7,854 nt of DNA from Hydrogenophaga sp. Lineage in GTDB: Bacteria > Pseudomonadota > Gammaproteobacteria > Burkholderiales > Burkholderiaceae_C. The notes beneath the pieces are model-generated. The model had not been told where the DNA came from, made no database searches, and was given only the letters and a program-made list of their open reading frames with translations. Positions 1-5,973 of this stretch are shown piece after piece. Position 1 is the stretch's first letter. Each line of letters starts with the position of its first letter. Location: positions 1 through 7,854 of the forward strand of contig JAABRN010000508.1 of NCBI GenBank assembly GCA_011390855.1, given 5' to 3'. The position numbers and the translations under genes are program-made.

Positions 1-668
1 AGCGCATCGGCTACGGCAAGGAAGCCATGGCACCGCACAGCCTGACGCTGACCATGGTGGGTGCCTCGCTGCTGTGGGTGGGCTGGTTCGGCTTCAACGC
101 CGGCTCCAACCTGGAAGCCAACGGCGGCGCAGGCCTGGCCTTCATCAACACCTTGTTCGCCACCTCCGCTGCCGTGCTGGCATGGTGCATCGGTGAAGCC
201 CTGAGCAAAGGCAAGGCCTCCATGCTGGGAGCTGCTTCCGGTGCGGTGGCTGGTCTGGTGGCCATCACCCCGGCCTGCGGTTCGGTGGGCCCCATGGGCG
301 GCATCATCATCGGCCTGGTGTCTGGCTTTGTCTGCCTCTGGGGTGTCAACGGCCTCAAGAAAATGCTCGGTGCTGACGACTCGCTCGACGTGTTCGGCAT
401 CCACGGCGTTGGCGGCATCGTTGGCGCCATCCTGGTCGGCGTGTTTGCCGCACCTGGCCTGGGCGGCACCGGTGGCGACGACTTCTCCATCGGCAGCCAG
501 GTCCTGATTCAGGCCGAAGGCGTGCTGATCACCATGGTGTGGTCGTCTGTGGTGGCGTTCATCGCCTTCAAGATTGTGGACATGATGGTGGGTCTGCGCG
601 TCACGGAAGAAGCCGAGCGCGAAGGTCTGGACATCACCGCCCACGGCGAAACCGCTTACAACCGCTGA
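1..668 (+). CDS. amtB: Ammonium channel AmtB, C-terminal part (5' end outside window)
   Basis: This is the last ~222 codons of an Amt/MEP/Rh-family ammonium channel, an inner-membrane trimer that conducts ammonium/ammonia. The reading frame is open from base 3, so the gene starts upstream of the window. Family signatures are clear: PHSL followed by LLWVGWFGFNAGS near the left edge, ITPACGSVGPMGG in the middle, and DVFGIHGVGGIVGAI. The His codon at 402-404 in the last motif corresponds to the second of the two pore histidines; the first lies upstream. The cytoplasmic tail (VGLRVTEEAEREGLDITAHGETAYNR region) matches the conserved segment that contacts the PII protein GlnK in E. coli AmtB, so PII control is likely. 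A glnK gene commonly sits upstream of amtB, but that region is not visible. The stop is TGA at 666-668. Confidence 0.97.
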   Translation, partial: RIGYGKEAMAPHSLTLTMVGASLLWVGWFGFNAGSNLEANGGAGLAFINTLFATSAAVLAWCIGEALSKGKASMLGAASGAVAGLVAITPACGSVGPMGGIIIGLVSGFVCLWGVNGLKKMLGADDSLDVFGIHGVGGIVGAILVGVFAAPGLGGTGGDDFSIGSQVLIQAEGVLITMVWSSVVAFIAFKIVDMMVGLRVTEEAEREGLDITAHGETAYNR

Positions 669-683
669 TCTTTCTCTGGCAGG

Positions 684-710
684 CAGCGAGCAGTTCGACG
701 CTGCTCGCTG
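684..710 (+). other. Perfect 10-bp hairpin downstream of amtB
   Basis: CAGCGAGCAG (684-693) and CTGCTCGCTG (701-710) are exact reverse complements around a 7-base loop, 15 bases after the amtB stop. No T-run follows, so by itself it does not look like an intrinsic terminator. It lies just before the true terminator and may protect the transcript 3' end or help termination; that role is inferred. Confidence 0.5.
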
Positions 711-739
711 ACCGCAGTGCCGAAATCTCCTTGGACGTT

Positions 740-776
740 GAGCCCGCGATGCCTTTGGCACGCGGGCTCTTTTTTT
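740..776 (+). terminator. Rho-independent terminator of amtB
   Basis: GAGCCCGCG (740-748) pairs perfectly with CGCGGGCTC (761-769). An inner TGCC-TTT-GGCA stem (750-760) extends the helix with a one-base bulge, and seven T's follow (770-776). This is a textbook intrinsic terminator for plus-strand transcription out of amtB, and it separates amtB from the next gene. Confidence 0.92.
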
Positions 777-900
777 GCATAGGCCTCCGCCTGAGGCGAG
801 CGCCCCACCTCACCGGTTCAGCCTGAGCCCGGCACAGCCCCCGCGAAGCTGCTCCGAGCCATGGCGGCAGGGGTCCATGCGCATCCTGCCGATGCCTGCC

Positions 901-906
901 TATGAT
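901..906 (+). promoter_or_regulatory. Possible -10 element for the small secreted-protein gene
   Basis: TATGAT matches five of six bases of the sigma-70 -10 consensus and lies 33 bases upstream of the ATG at 940, after the amtB terminator. No convincing -35 is seen 16-18 bases upstream. An imperfectly placed stem (CGGCAGG 865-871 with CCTGCCG 885-891) lies just upstream. The rest of 777-900 shows no gene that I can support. Confidence 0.3.
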
Positions 907-939
907 GTCCAAAGGAAAACACAACATCAGGAGGACACC

Positions 940-1215
940 ATGATCCCGACGCCCCCGCGCCGCCTCTCCGGCATGCGGCCCGTGATCGCCCTGGCACTGC
1001 TCTGCCTCGCCGGTTCACCAGCCTGGGCACAGCCAGCGCAGTCAGGCAAGGTCATAGGCGGCGCCCCCGCAAACACAGCCGAACCGCGTCCGCCCGCCAG
1101 CGTGCGCTTCATCAAGGCGCCGTCAGACGAAACGCCCGCGGCCAGGACAAGAAGATTGAAGCGCGAATGCAAGGGCAAGCCCAATGCGGGCATGTGCCTG
1201 GGCCATGCGAGCTGA
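940..1215 (+). CDS. Small predicted secreted protein, unknown function (91 aa)
   Basis: I do not recognise a named family. The ATG at 940 is preceded by a strong Shine-Dalgarno CAGGAGG (928-934) with a 5-base spacer, which decides this start over the in-frame codons further upstream. Residues 1-30 form a signal peptide: Pro/Arg-rich n-region, hydrophobic VIALALLCLAG core, and an Ala-Trp-Ala cleavage motif before Q31. The mature part is about 61 residues: a Pro/Ala-rich stretch, then a basic segment (RTRRLKRE) and a CKGKPNAGMCLGH motif with two cysteines nine residues apart (C77 and C86). The cysteines could form a disulfide in the periplasm. The C-terminal motif resembles short periplasmic hypothetical proteins that I recall from Comamonadaceae, but I cannot verify this. 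It is flanked by the amtB terminator and its own 3' hairpin, so it is probably monocistronic. Confidence 0.75.
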   Translation: MIPTPPRRLSGMRPVIALALLCLAGSPAWAQPAQSGKVIGGAPANTAEPRPPASVRFIKAPSDETPAARTRRLKRECKGKPNAGMCLGHAS

Positions 1216-1250
1216 CGCCAGTCCCCTGCAGCCGCCGCAGGGGACTGGCG
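1216..1250 (+). terminator. Perfect 14-bp stem-loop directly after the secreted-protein stop codon
   Basis: CGCCAGTCCCCTGC (1216-1229) pairs exactly with GCAGGGGACTGGCG (1237-1250) around a 7-base loop. The stem begins at the base after the TGA. There is no T-tract on either strand, so classic intrinsic termination is uncertain. It may be a weak or Rho-assisted terminator, or an mRNA-end stabiliser separating this gene from glcE. Confidence 0.5.
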
Positions 1251-1313
1251 CCCAGGGCAATTGCATCGCTGCGTGCAAAAAATTCAAGCCTTGAGCAGGC
1301 ACCGGCGGCTACC

Positions 1314-2519
1314 ATGTCCGCCATGACATTCCATGTTGAAGCAGAACCCGCCCACCTGATTGAACAGATACGCGCCGCCAGCGGCGCTGGCACGCCGCTG
1401 CGCATCGTGGGGGGCGACACCAAGCACTTCTACGGCGAGCCTGTGCAGGGCGAAGCCTTGTCCACGGCAGCGTGGGCAGGCATCGTCAGCCACGAGCCGA
1501 CCGAACTGGTCATCACCGTGCGCGCAGGTACGCCGCTGGCCGACGTGGAAGCGGCACTGGCCGAAAAGGGGCAGTGCCTGCCGTTCGAACCCCCGCATTT
1601 CGGCAAGGGTGGCACCGTGGGCGGAGCGGTGGCCGCCGGCCTGGCCGGCCCGGCGCGCGCCAGTGCCGGGGGCGTGCGCGACTTCGTGCTCGGCTGCCGC
1701 TTCATCAACGGGCGCGGTGAGTTGCTGACCTTTGGCGGCCAGGTCATGAAGAACGTGGCGGGCTACGACGTCAGCCGCGTCATGGCCGGGTCCATGGGCA
1801 GACTCGGGCTGATCACCGAAATCAGCCTCAAGGTCCTGCCGGTGGCGCCTGCGGAAGCCACGCTGGTGTTCAGGCTGAACCAGCACGATGCGCTGGAGCA
1901 GTTGCACCGCTGGGGCGGTCAGCCACTGCCTCTGAACGCCAGCTGCTGGGTTCGTGACCCCCAACCTGGCTTCGCCAGGCCCCCCGAGGGGGCGCAAACG
2001 TCCTTGGGGCGGCCCGGCGGACGTTTGGACGAGACTGCGCCGGACGCACCCGAACGGTTGTACGTTCGCCTGCGGGGGGCCATTGCGGCGGTGGAGGCGG
2101 CGTGCGAACGCATGTTGCGCGAGGCCGGCGGCCAGCGCATGGACAACGCACAGGCTGCGCCCGACTGGTCCTCATGCCGTGACCAGACCCTGCCTTTCTT
2201 CACCGCCCCTTCGTCTGGACATGGTTTGTGGCGCCTGTCGGTACCGCAAACCGCGCGCGTGTTGGACCTGCCCCAGGCCCAGCTGATTGAATGGCACGGC
2301 GCGCAGCGCTGGCTGTGGGCGCCTGCATCAGAGGCTGCCATGATCCGCGCGGCCACTGCTGAAGTGAACGGGCACGCCACCCTGTTTCGCGCCGGGGCCG
2401 ATGGCGCACCTGGAACAACACGATTCGATGCCCAATCTCCGGCCATTGAAGCCATTACCCGCCGCCTTCTTGGCGAATTCGATCCGGCCGGTGTTTTCAA
2501 TGCTGGACGCATGGGCTGA
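1314..2519 (+). CDS. glcE: Glycolate oxidase FAD-binding subunit GlcE, with an internal insertion
   Basis: GlcE is the second FAD-binding subunit of the GlcDEF complex, which oxidises glycolate to glyoxylate at the membrane. The 401-residue product aligns by eye with E. coli GlcE along its length: TPLRIVGGDTKHFYG (27-41), EPTELVITVRAGTPLADVEAAL (61-82), FEPPHFGKGGTVGGAVAAGLAGP (91-113), VRDFVLGCRFI (121-131), GGQVMKNVAGYDVSR (141-155) and the terminal PAGVFNAGRMG. These form the PCMH-type FAD domain and cap region. I chose ATG 1314; ATG 1323 is an alternative. The ribosome site is weak (GGCGG at 1304-1308). Upstream in-frame starts would overlap the secreted-protein gene and its hairpin. The protein is about 50 residues longer than E. 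coli GlcE (350 aa). Most of the excess is residues ~216-243, where E. coli has only a few residues; that DNA is hairpin-rich and repeat-like. glcD is not adjacent upstream. glcF follows after 67 bases. Confidence 0.93.
   Translation: MSAMTFHVEAEPAHLIEQIRAASGAGTPLRIVGGDTKHFYGEPVQGEALSTAAWAGIVSHEPTELVITVRAGTPLADVEAALAEKGQCLPFEPPHFGKGGTVGGAVAAGLAGPARASAGGVRDFVLGCRFINGRGELLTFGGQVMKNVAGYDVSRVMAGSMGRLGLITEISLKVLPVAPAEATLVFRLNQHDALEQLHRWGGQPLPLNASCWVRDPQPGFARPPEGAQTSLGRPGGRLDETAPDAPERLYVRLRGAIAAVEAACERMLREAGGQRMDNAQAAPDWSSCRDQTLPFFTAPSSGHGLWRLSVPQTARVLDLPQAQLIEWHGAQRWLWAPASEAAMIRAATAEVNGHATLFRAGADGAPGTTRFDAQSPAIEAITRRLLGEFDPAGVFNAGRMG
1961..2030 (+). repeat. Repeat-like, hairpin-rich insertion inside glcE
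   Basis: Three perfect stem-loops follow each other in 62 bases: CCTGGC-TTC-GCCAGG (1965-1979), GCCCCC-CGA-GGGGGC (1979-1993), and AAACGTCC (1996-2003) pairing with GGACGTTT (2019-2026). The stretch stays in the glcE frame and encodes a Pro/Gly/Arg-rich segment (about residues 216-240) with no counterpart in E. coli GlcE. Its composition resembles the dispersed intergenic repeats I remember from Comamonadaceae genomes. That identification is from memory; the exact element borders are approximate. Confidence 0.55.
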
Positions 2520-2586
2520 GACCCCCCCGGATCTGCCGGACCAGCGTCACATCAGCGCCCTCTGACTCCCAATCTTTCACCCCGTC

Positions 2587-3825
2587 ATGCAAACCAACCT
2601 CTCCCCCGAATACCGTGCCCGTGCCGACGGACGTGAGGCAGAGGCGATTCTGCGCAAATGCGTGCACTGCGGCTTCTGCACCGCCACTTGCCCCACCTAC
2701 CAGCTGCTGGGCGACGAGCTCGACGGCCCGCGGGGCCGCATCTACCTGATGAAGCAGGTGCTCGAAGGGGCAGCGCCCACGCGCAAGACACAGCTGCACC
2801 TGGACCGCTGCCTCACCTGCCGCAACTGCGAAACCACCTGCCCCAGCGGGGTGGACTACGGGCATCTGATTGACATTGGTCGCAAGATCGTTGACGAAAA
2901 AGTGCCCCGTCCGGCAGGCGAAAAGGCCGTGCGCTGGCTGCTCAAGGAGGGCTTGCCTTCTCCATTGTTTGGCCCTGCGATGAAGATGGGTCAGATGGTG
3001 CGCGGTCTTTTGCCTGCTCCATTGAAGAGCAAGGTGCCAGCCAGACAGGACGCAGGTCGTTGGCCCACCCGGACGCACGCGCGCAAGGTGCTGATGCTCG
3101 CAGGCTGTGTGCAGCCGGCCATGATGCCCAACATCAACAGCGCCACCGCCCGTGTGCTGGATGCGGCCGGGATACAGACCGTGATCGCGCCCGAAGCGGG
3201 CTGTTGTGGCGCAGTCAAATTCCACCTCAACGACCAGGAAGGCGGCAAGGCACAGATGCGCGCCAACATCGACGCCTGGTGGCCACTGCTGGAGGAGCAG
3301 GGGGTAGAAGCCATCGTGATGAATGCATCGGGCTGCGGCGTCACCGTGAAGGAGTACGGACACATCCTGGCCGACGATCCGACACACGCCTACAAGGCCG
3401 CGCGCGTGAGCCTGCTGACCAAGGACCTGAGCGAATGCCTGCCCGAGTTGGTGCCGGCGCTCAAACCCCAGCTTGCCAGCGTGCCCGATACAAAAAAGGT
3501 GATCGGCTTTCATCCGCCCTGCACGCTGCAACACGGTCAGCAACTCAAGGGCGGTGTCGAAACACATCTGGCCGAACTGGGTTTCAATGTGCAGGTCGCA
3601 AAAAGCGAAGCCCACATGTGTTGCGGCTCGGCCGGCACGTACTCGGTGCTCAATCCCGCTTTGTCGTACCAGCTGCGCGACCGCAAGCTCGGCCACCTGG
3701 GTGAACTCCAGCCAGCCGTGATCACCAGCGCGAATATCGGCTGTATCACCCATCTGCAAAGCGGCACTTCTACGCCGGTGCGCCACTGGGTAGAGGTCAT
3801 TGACGACCTTTTGCACCCCGCATGA
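2587..3825 (+). CDS. glcF: Glycolate oxidase iron-sulfur subunit GlcF
   Basis: GlcF carries electrons from the flavin subunits of glycolate oxidase toward the respiratory quinone pool. The 412-residue length matches E. coli GlcF (407). Two 4Fe-4S ferredoxin motifs are intact: C25-x2-C28-x2-C31-x3-C35-P and C75-x2-C78-x2-C81-x3-C85-P. Two CCG (heterodisulfide-reductase-type) domains follow. The first has GC174 and C206-C207-G208; the second has PPC312 and C345-C346-G347, with a further Cys at 386. No frameshift or missing cysteine is seen. The start is the first ATG after glcE and has no visible Shine-Dalgarno; the 67-base leader (2520-2586) is C-rich and unstructured to the eye. The TGA overlaps the lrgA start as ATGA (3822-3825), so translation of the two is probably coupled. 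Confidence 0.95.
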   Translation: MQTNLSPEYRARADGREAEAILRKCVHCGFCTATCPTYQLLGDELDGPRGRIYLMKQVLEGAAPTRKTQLHLDRCLTCRNCETTCPSGVDYGHLIDIGRKIVDEKVPRPAGEKAVRWLLKEGLPSPLFGPAMKMGQMVRGLLPAPLKSKVPARQDAGRWPTRTHARKVLMLAGCVQPAMMPNINSATARVLDAAGIQTVIAPEAGCCGAVKFHLNDQEGGKAQMRANIDAWWPLLEEQGVEAIVMNASGCGVTVKEYGHILADDPTHAYKAARVSLLTKDLSECLPELVPALKPQLASVPDTKKVIGFHPPCTLQHGQQLKGGVETHLAELGFNVQVAKSEAHMCCGSAGTYSVLNPALSYQLRDRKLGHLGELQPAVITSANIGCITHLQSGTSTPVRHWVEVIDDLLHPA

Positions 3826-4187
3826 TCCCCGCGCTGGCCACCCTGCTGGTGTTTCAGCTGGTGGGCGAGGCGATGGTGCGCACGCTGGGCGTGCCCGTGC
3901 CTGGGCCCGTGGTGGGCATGGCCTTGTTGCTGCTCACACTTGTGTTGCGACCAGCGTGGACCAGCGCCATCAAGCCCACGGCGCAAACCCTGCTGCAGCA
4001 CCTTTCCCTGCTGTTCGTGCCCGCTGGCGTGGGGGTGATGCTGCATCTGCAACGCCTGGGTGACGAAGCGTTTGCCATTGGGGTGGCCTTGGTGATCAGC
4101 ACCTGGGTGGGGCTGGCGAGCGCGGCGCTCACCATGGCGTGGCTGATGAAGCGCGTGGCATCCCCTGACAGCAAGGCTGAGTCGTGA
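3822..4187 (+). CDS. lrgA: CidA/LrgA-family membrane protein, candidate small subunit of a glycolate transporter
   Basis: This 121-residue hydrophobic protein belongs to the CidA/LrgA family (E. coli YohJ type). It shows the family motifs VPGPVVGMALLLL (26-38) and LSLLFVPAGVGVM (61-73). About four membrane segments are visible (~3-20, 27-43, 60-77, 83-110), followed by a short charged tail. It starts at the ATGA overlap with glcF, has no Shine-Dalgarno of its own, and ends in a GTGA overlap with the lrgB-family gene. It therefore looks translationally coupled on both sides. Family members were first described as holin/antiholin-like regulators of murein hydrolase activity. Others (LrgAB/PftAB) act in pyruvate uptake, and plant PLGG1 moves glycolate and glycerate. 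Placement directly behind glcEF favours 2-hydroxy-acid transport here; this is inference. Confidence 0.9.
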   Translation: MIPALATLLVFQLVGEAMVRTLGVPVPGPVVGMALLLLTLVLRPAWTSAIKPTAQTLLQHLSLLFVPAGVGVMLHLQRLGDEAFAIGVALVISTWVGLASAALTMAWLMKRVASPDSKAES

Positions 4188-4942
4188 ACGAGGGCTTGCC
4201 GCTTGCGGGAGCCGCGGCCGGTCGCCTGGCCGATGTGTGGGTGTACTTCTCGGCTTCGCCGCTGCTGGGCCTGACCGCTACGCTGCTCGTGTACCACGCC
4301 GCGTTTGTGGCTTATCGGCGTACCGGCTTTCATCCGCTGGCCAACCCGGTGGCATTGGCCGTGATCGTGCTCGGCTCCCTGCTCTGGGCCACCAACACGC
4401 CTTACGCCACTTACTTCGAAGGCGCACAGTTTGTGCACTTTCTGCTGGGCCCGGCCACGGTGGCATTGGCGGTGCCATTGTTCGACCAACTCGCGCGCCT
4501 GAAGCGGCTGTGGCTGCCCATCGCTGGCGCACTGGTGGTGGGCACGCTGGCCGCCACGGTCACCGCCATCGGTGTGGGCTGGGCGTTGGGAGCGTCAAAA
4601 GCCACCATTGCTTCGCTGGCGCCGAAGTCGGTCACGGCACCGGTGGCCATGGGCATTTCGGAGCAGATTGGGGGCTTGCCCACGCTGACCGCTGTGCTGG
4701 TGGTGTGCACCGGTGTCCTGGGCGCCGCCACCGCACGCTACCTGTTTGACCTGTTGCGCATCCAGGACCCCACTGTGCGCGGCTTTGCGCTGGGCACGGC
4801 AGCGCACGGCATTGGCACCGCGCGCGCGTTTCAGGTGAGCAATGAAATGGGGGCTTTCGCCGGCCTGGCCATGGGGCTGTGCGCGCTTTTCAGTGCGGTG
4901 GCCTTGCCGCTGGTGGCGGGGTGGTTGCTGCACTGGGTGTGA
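4184..4942 (+). CDS. lrgB: LrgB-family membrane protein, candidate large subunit of a glycolate transporter
   Basis: This is a 252-residue LrgB/YohK-family integral membrane protein. Hallmark motifs are FLLGPATVALAVPLF (86-100), LAPKSVTAPVAMGISEQIGG (145-164) and GTAAHGIGTARAF (204-216), all intact. Several membrane helices are apparent, roughly 24-42, 54-70, 84-100, 112-134, 167-187 and 225-250. The start is GTG within GTGA, overlapping the lrgA-family stop by 4 bases; AAGG at 4173-4176 is a modest ribosome site. The N-terminus is about 20 residues longer than E. coli YohK (231 aa). PLGG1 of plants is a fused LrgB/LrgA-type protein that exports glycolate from the chloroplast. The glcE-glcF-lrgA-lrgB order suggests glycolate import for the oxidase. 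The stop is 13 bases from the stop of the convergent transporter gene. Confidence 0.92.
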   Translation: MNEGLPLAGAAAGRLADVWVYFSASPLLGLTATLLVYHAAFVAYRRTGFHPLANPVALAVIVLGSLLWATNTPYATYFEGAQFVHFLLGPATVALAVPLFDQLARLKRLWLPIAGALVVGTLAATVTAIGVGWALGASKATIASLAPKSVTAPVAMGISEQIGGLPTLTAVLVVCTGVLGAATARYLFDLLRIQDPTVRGFALGTAAHGIGTARAFQVSNEMGAFAGLAMGLCALFSAVALPLVAGWLLHWV

Positions 4943-4949
4943 AGCCGGG

Positions 4950-4970
4950 TTGAGGTCAGACCTGGCTCAA
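4950..4970. terminator. Possible weak bidirectional stem-loop between convergent genes
   Basis: The 13-base gap between lrgB and the convergent transporter gene, together with the end of that gene, contains AGGT-CAG-ACCT (4953-4963). An alternative pairing is TTGAG (4950-4954) with CTCAA (4966-4970). Neither has a T-run. It could end transcription from both sides, but the evidence is only the pairing. Confidence 0.25.
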
Positions 4971-5906
4971 ACCGCTGCGTTGAAAGCTGCGCAACCAACG
5001 CCACAGCGGCTGCCCATACACAATCAAGGCCAGCGCCAGCAGGATCAGCGGCAGCGCAACGAACACCTGGCCCGTGAGTACTTCTCCGCCAAGCGCCACG
5101 CCCACCCACAATGCGACCACCGGGTTCACAAAGGAGTAGCTGCTGGCCAGGGCGGCCGAGCTGTTCTTGAGCAACCAGAGGTAGGCGTTGAGTGTGACCA
5201 GGGTGCCCATGACCACCAGGTAAAGCCAGGCACTCCACGAGGCGGCGCTGGTCTGGCCGATCTGCCACGTGTGCGTGGCCGGCTCGAACAGCACAGCCAC
5301 CAGCAGGCCAATGGCACCGCCGCTGAGCCACTGTGCGGCAGAAGCCATGGCCGGGCCGGGAAGGGTGAGCCGGCGCGAAGCGTACGACCCGAGACTCCAG
5401 CACAGCGGTGCACCGAAGGCGAACAGTGCGCCCAGCCAGGTGGCTGAGAAGTCACCTTCCAGCGCAAGCACCGCCGCACCCGCCACGCCCAGCGCAAGGC
5501 CTATCCAGCTGGTCACGGGCACGTGTTCACCACCCCAGCGGGTCCACAACGCCAGCCACATGGGCATGGTGGTGACCACGGTGGCCATCAGGCCGGAACC
5601 GATGCCCATCTTCTGCGCCAGCACCACCAGGCCCATGGCACCAAACACCATCAGCGCACCGATCATGGTCGCGTGCCGCCACTGCACCGCTGTGGGCCAG
5701 GCCTGCCCCTGCCAGCGTGCCAGGCCGAGCATGACGGCGCCCGCCAGCACAAAGCGTGCGCCGTTCATGAGCAGCGGCGGCAGCGACTGCATGGCCACGT
5801 TCAGCGCGTGGTAGGTCGTGCCCCAGACGAGGTACACAATGAGCAAGGCCAGCACCAGGGGGACCTGCTTGCCAGAAGGGATGATGCGCCGGAAAATGAA
5901 CGGCAT
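4956..5906 (-). CDS. YedA-like EamA/DMT-family transporter
   Basis: This is a 316-residue inner-membrane transporter of the drug/metabolite transporter superfamily with two EamA domains (~18-147 and ~157-295) and about ten hydrophobic helices. It resembles E. coli YedA by eye: VYLVWGTTYHALNVAMQSLPPLLMNGARF near the N-terminus, RLTLPGPAMASAAQWLSGG (179-197), and GTLVTLNAYLWLLKNSSAALASSYSFVNPVVALWVGVALGGEVLT (234-278). The substrate is unknown; relatives export amino acids or other small metabolites. The ATG at 5906 has a good ribosome site: AGGTG on the minus strand (plus-strand 5912-5916) with a 5-base spacer. It is divergent from the Lrp/AsnC regulator gene, with 67 bases between the two starts, an arrangement typical of a regulator controlling an amino-acid exporter. 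The closeness of that regulator suggests, but does not prove, that an amino acid is the substrate. Confidence 0.92.
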   Translation of the reverse strand: MPFIFRRIIPSGKQVPLVLALLIVYLVWGTTYHALNVAMQSLPPLLMNGARFVLAGAVMLGLARWQGQAWPTAVQWRHATMIGALMVFGAMGLVVLAQKMGIGSGLMATVVTTMPMWLALWTRWGGEHVPVTSWIGLALGVAGAAVLALEGDFSATWLGALFAFGAPLCWSLGSYASRRLTLPGPAMASAAQWLSGGAIGLLVAVLFEPATHTWQIGQTSAASWSAWLYLVVMGTLVTLNAYLWLLKNSSAALASSYSFVNPVVALWVGVALGGEVLTGQVFVALPLILLALALIVYGQPLWRWLRSFQRSGLSQV

Positions 5907-5973
5907 GTTTGCACCTGGTGTGGAAAATATTCAGACGATGGCTTGATCGCCGGAATTTACCCGAACTCAGACG
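5907..5973. promoter_or_regulatory. Divergent promoter/operator region between transporter and Lrp-type regulator
   Basis: The 67-base gap must hold both divergent promoters. It is richer in A/T than its surroundings, with AATATT at 5926-5931. TCAGACGATG occurs twice, at 5931-5940 and 5967-5976, 36 bases apart, and the second copy includes the regulator's ATG. AATTTAC also occurs twice, at 5954-5960 and 5986-5992, 32 bases apart. Spacings of about three helical turns on an A/T-rich stretch fit binding by an Lrp-type multimer, which would also imply autoregulation. No clean -35/-10 pair could be assigned. Confidence 0.45.

Noticed and set aside
1167..1313. Upstream extension of glcE to an earlier in-frame ATG at 1167
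   Set aside because: It would overlap the secreted-protein gene and run through the 14-bp hairpin, and the added residues have no counterpart in GlcE proteins.
1284..1997. Minus-strand open frame (237 codons) opposite glcE
   Set aside because: It lies antisense to the well-conserved glcE FAD domain; its translation is low-complexity and has no ribosome site or recognisable motif.
2497..3816. Long minus-strand open frame (439 codons) opposite glcF
   Set aside because: It is antisense to glcF across nearly its whole length, its His/Cys/Gly/Arg-rich translation matches no family I recognise, and it is the usual shadow of high-GC codon use.
3822..4942. Reading lrgAB as a holin/antiholin lysis or toxin-antitoxin system
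   Set aside because: The family name invites this, but there is no murein hydrolase, LytSR-type regulator or other lysis gene nearby, whereas both genes are coupled to glycolate oxidase; transport fits better.
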